A stretch of 64,000 nucleotides of DNA, taken from NCBI GenBank assembly GCA_013396755.1, contig VWZF01005993.1, positions 2,127,934-2,191,933 on the forward strand, written 5' to 3'. How positions within the stretch are numbered: the stretch's first letter is position 1; each line of letters opens with the position of its first letter. Source of the stretch: Sclerurus mexicanus (taxonomy: Eukaryota; Chordata; Aves; Passeriformes; Furnariidae). The position numbers and the translations under genes are program-made. Positions 62,294-64,000 of the stretch are shown one piece after another. The notes below the pieces were generated by a model. That model ran no database searches. It was not told the DNA's origin and saw only the letters and a program-made list of their open reading frames with translations.

Positions 62294-63153
62294 CCAGCGG
62301 GAGCAGGATGAGCCTGATGGGAGAGCGGGGGGAGAAAGACCCCTAGGCCTTTGCCAGCGTAGGGAAAGGCCTCAAACACAACATACAGACCGCACCTTGG
62401 CATAGAAAGCTCCCTCCCTCTCTCCAGTCTGACCCCGTACCCCATGCAGCCACAGATCTGCAAAGGGTCACCATAAAATCATGCAGGTGGGATGACTGCA
62501 AGTGTCATTCTGAACCTCAGCATCCCTGTCAAGCCCAACCCCTCTCCAGCCAGCTGAAAGTATTTAAAACATCACCAGCATCTCTGGGTTTGTGTTCAGT
62601 GGGCAGCCCCCTCAGCACATACTGAAGTGCATCAGCCCCTACAGTCCTGCACCACAATGGGCCCAGGAGCACTGTTTGTTCTGAGTGAAAGAGGGGATTA
62701 TCTGAATGGGGCTAAACAAGTACCCTGAAGATTCAAGCAATGTCCAGAGACAGCTGAAAACAAGCTGTGCTGCAACCACTCTGATGCCATAAGATAAAAA
62801 GGCTGAGGGCTTAAAGAAAAGGGCTCATTGCACAGGAGAAATGGAGGGTAAATTGCTCTTTTTATTTCCTGCTCATGTCAGCTGGTGATGAATTAGGAAT
62901 AGAGATCCTGGGGGAAGAGCTCCCATGGGCTGACCAGCAGGCTGAGAATTGGGGAGCCTGAACTCTGTAGGGACCCATAGGGCTGCCTTGTGCAGCAGCA
63001 CCGCAGCAGAGCTGCCTGTGGGCTCAGGGTTTGACCGCAGGGTGGGTGAACAGGCAGGAACTGCCTGGGGACTGCTGGTGTGTCTGGCAGGACAGCTTCG
63101 TCCCGAGGCTGAAGAAGGGGCTGAGGAGAGAGGAACAAGGGCTCTTTCCTAAA

Positions 63154-63179
63154 AGTGTACCAGCCTTTACTGGTACACT
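63154..63179. repeat. Perfect 10-bp stem hairpin
   Basis: AGTGTACCAG and CTGGTACACT are exact reverse complements separated by the six bases CCTTTA. A partial copy of the right side (CCTTTACT) follows at once. It is too short for a miRNA precursor and has no U-run for an RNA polymerase III terminator. It may be slippage-derived. Confidence 0.6.
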
Positions 63180-64000
63180 GGGCCTTTACTCTGGGGTAGG
63201 GAGAGGGCCAGTGCAGCAGCATAGGAAGACCAACAGGCTCCACTCACTCTGGCCTGGCTGATTTCAACATCTCTTTTCACCATTCAGACAAAATCTAAGT
63301 TACAAAATTGGTTCAAGGCACAACTTTATCACTGGGCTGTAATGCAAATACAACTAAAAGGCCCAAAGGACATGGGGCACTTGCAAGATGTGCTTTCCTT
63401 CAGGACAGGGCTCAGTACCAAGCTTGTGCAAAACAAAGACAATAATCCCCAAGCTATACCTCTGAAGCCCAGAAATGAGATCACACATCCTACAGACGGA
63501 AAAGCTTACTGAGATTGAACTCAGATTTTTAAAAGAGTTCATGCATTCAAAGCTTTTCTGCTTTTTCTGGCTGTATCAGGTTATCTGAAAAAGGATATTG
63601 CCTCTCCCTAGAAAACCAGCCTTCCTTGCCCAGCTTTGGGATAGCATTATGTGGAAGGATAGAGGTGAGGTAGGTGATCCCTTTTAGGAACACTGGGATG
63701 CAAGAACATAGGGACATTCACCAGTCAAGAAGCTCACCTTTTTTGATTTCCATATGTGCAGCACATGGCAGCTCCATCCCATTCAGCTGAAATTTGCTGA
63801 ACCAGCCACCAAGGAGTGGCTGGATGCTAGGAATTAAAATTTGGTATCTGCTTCCTTGCCTGCTTCAGCACATGTGCTCTGCATGTAAATGTGCATCTTT
63901 TGCTGCATCCCACACCTCAGGTGCCAAAGATGAGTGCTGGCCTTGGCATCTGCTCTGTAGGCTCAGGAGGTATGCACTGAAAGGCACCTGCTTTCAGGCT

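Larger units (their letters stand above)
57430..64000. other. Non-coding stretch with a regulatory-motif cluster
   Basis: No recognisable gene. It contains the homeodomain, PBX and MEIS motif cluster at 58.1-59.0 kb, an unnamed old repeat near 58555-58610 (CCAGATTCACCTCAGTTACT), a CTCF-like site at 62281-62293 and a perfect hairpin at 63154-63179. The open frames near 62 kb overlap on both strands and carry no known domain. Confidence 0.5.

Noticed and set aside
1..64000. CRISPR arrays, operons, phage or plasmid systems
   Set aside because: No regularly spaced repeats with spacers, no Shine-Dalgarno-led gene strings and no prokaryotic coding density. The LINE and SINE relics show vertebrate nuclear DNA.
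1..64000. Endogenous retrovirus or LTR
   Set aside because: I saw no paired LTR-like direct repeats, primer-binding site or gag/pol-like frame.

Overview
This window looks like non-coding DNA from a bird nuclear genome, either intergenic or the inside of a very large intron. The evidence is: moderate base composition with no operon-like coding; a 3'-truncated CR1 LINE ending in the diagnostic ATTCTATG-type tail; an older CR1/L3-like copy; a thin scatter of very old MIR and L2 relics; no Alu, B1 or L1; and very low overall repeat density. A non-avian sauropsid cannot be excluded. I found no recognisable protein-coding gene, rRNA, confident tRNA, CRISPR array or bacterial or viral cassette. None of the many short open frames gave a family I recognise, and most are open on both strands or sit inside repeats.

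Layout. Positions 1-3.5 kb are unannotated, with a perfect CRE-like octamer near 818. From 3.54 to 3.92 kb there is a GC-rich 16-17 bp minisatellite. A single N at 3784 interrupts it between two 137-bp copies that differ at two bases, most simply explained as unmerged overlapping contig ends. From 3.9 to 16.3 kb there is an AT-rich cluster of three TTAATTAA sites (5.9 kb), three MIR relics (6.9, 10.0 and 13.1 kb) and a weak candidate exon at 12.8 kb. From 16 to 34 kb there is a tRNA-like SINE candidate, another MIR relic and microsatellites, ending in a clear forward MIR at 33.8 kb. From 34 to 45 kb there is a probable CR1 fragment, an L2 relic (41.2 kb) and a long, badly decayed CR1/L3-like reverse-transcriptase fragment (44.9-45.5 kb). 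From 45 to 54 kb there is an 18-bp minisatellite, a CR1 tail fragment and the best-preserved CR1 copy (53.8-54.1 kb). From 54 to 64 kb there is a MIR-like relic and, at 58.0-59.0 kb, a cluster of homeodomain, PBX/HOX and MEIS-like motifs. That cluster is the best candidate here for a developmental cis-regulatory element.

No genes work together in this window. If it has a function it is probably regulatory. The points most worth checking are the assembly artefact at the N, the homeodomain-rich elements, a possible convergent pair of CTCF-like sites, and three weak candidate exons. I did not find a convincing new biological system.
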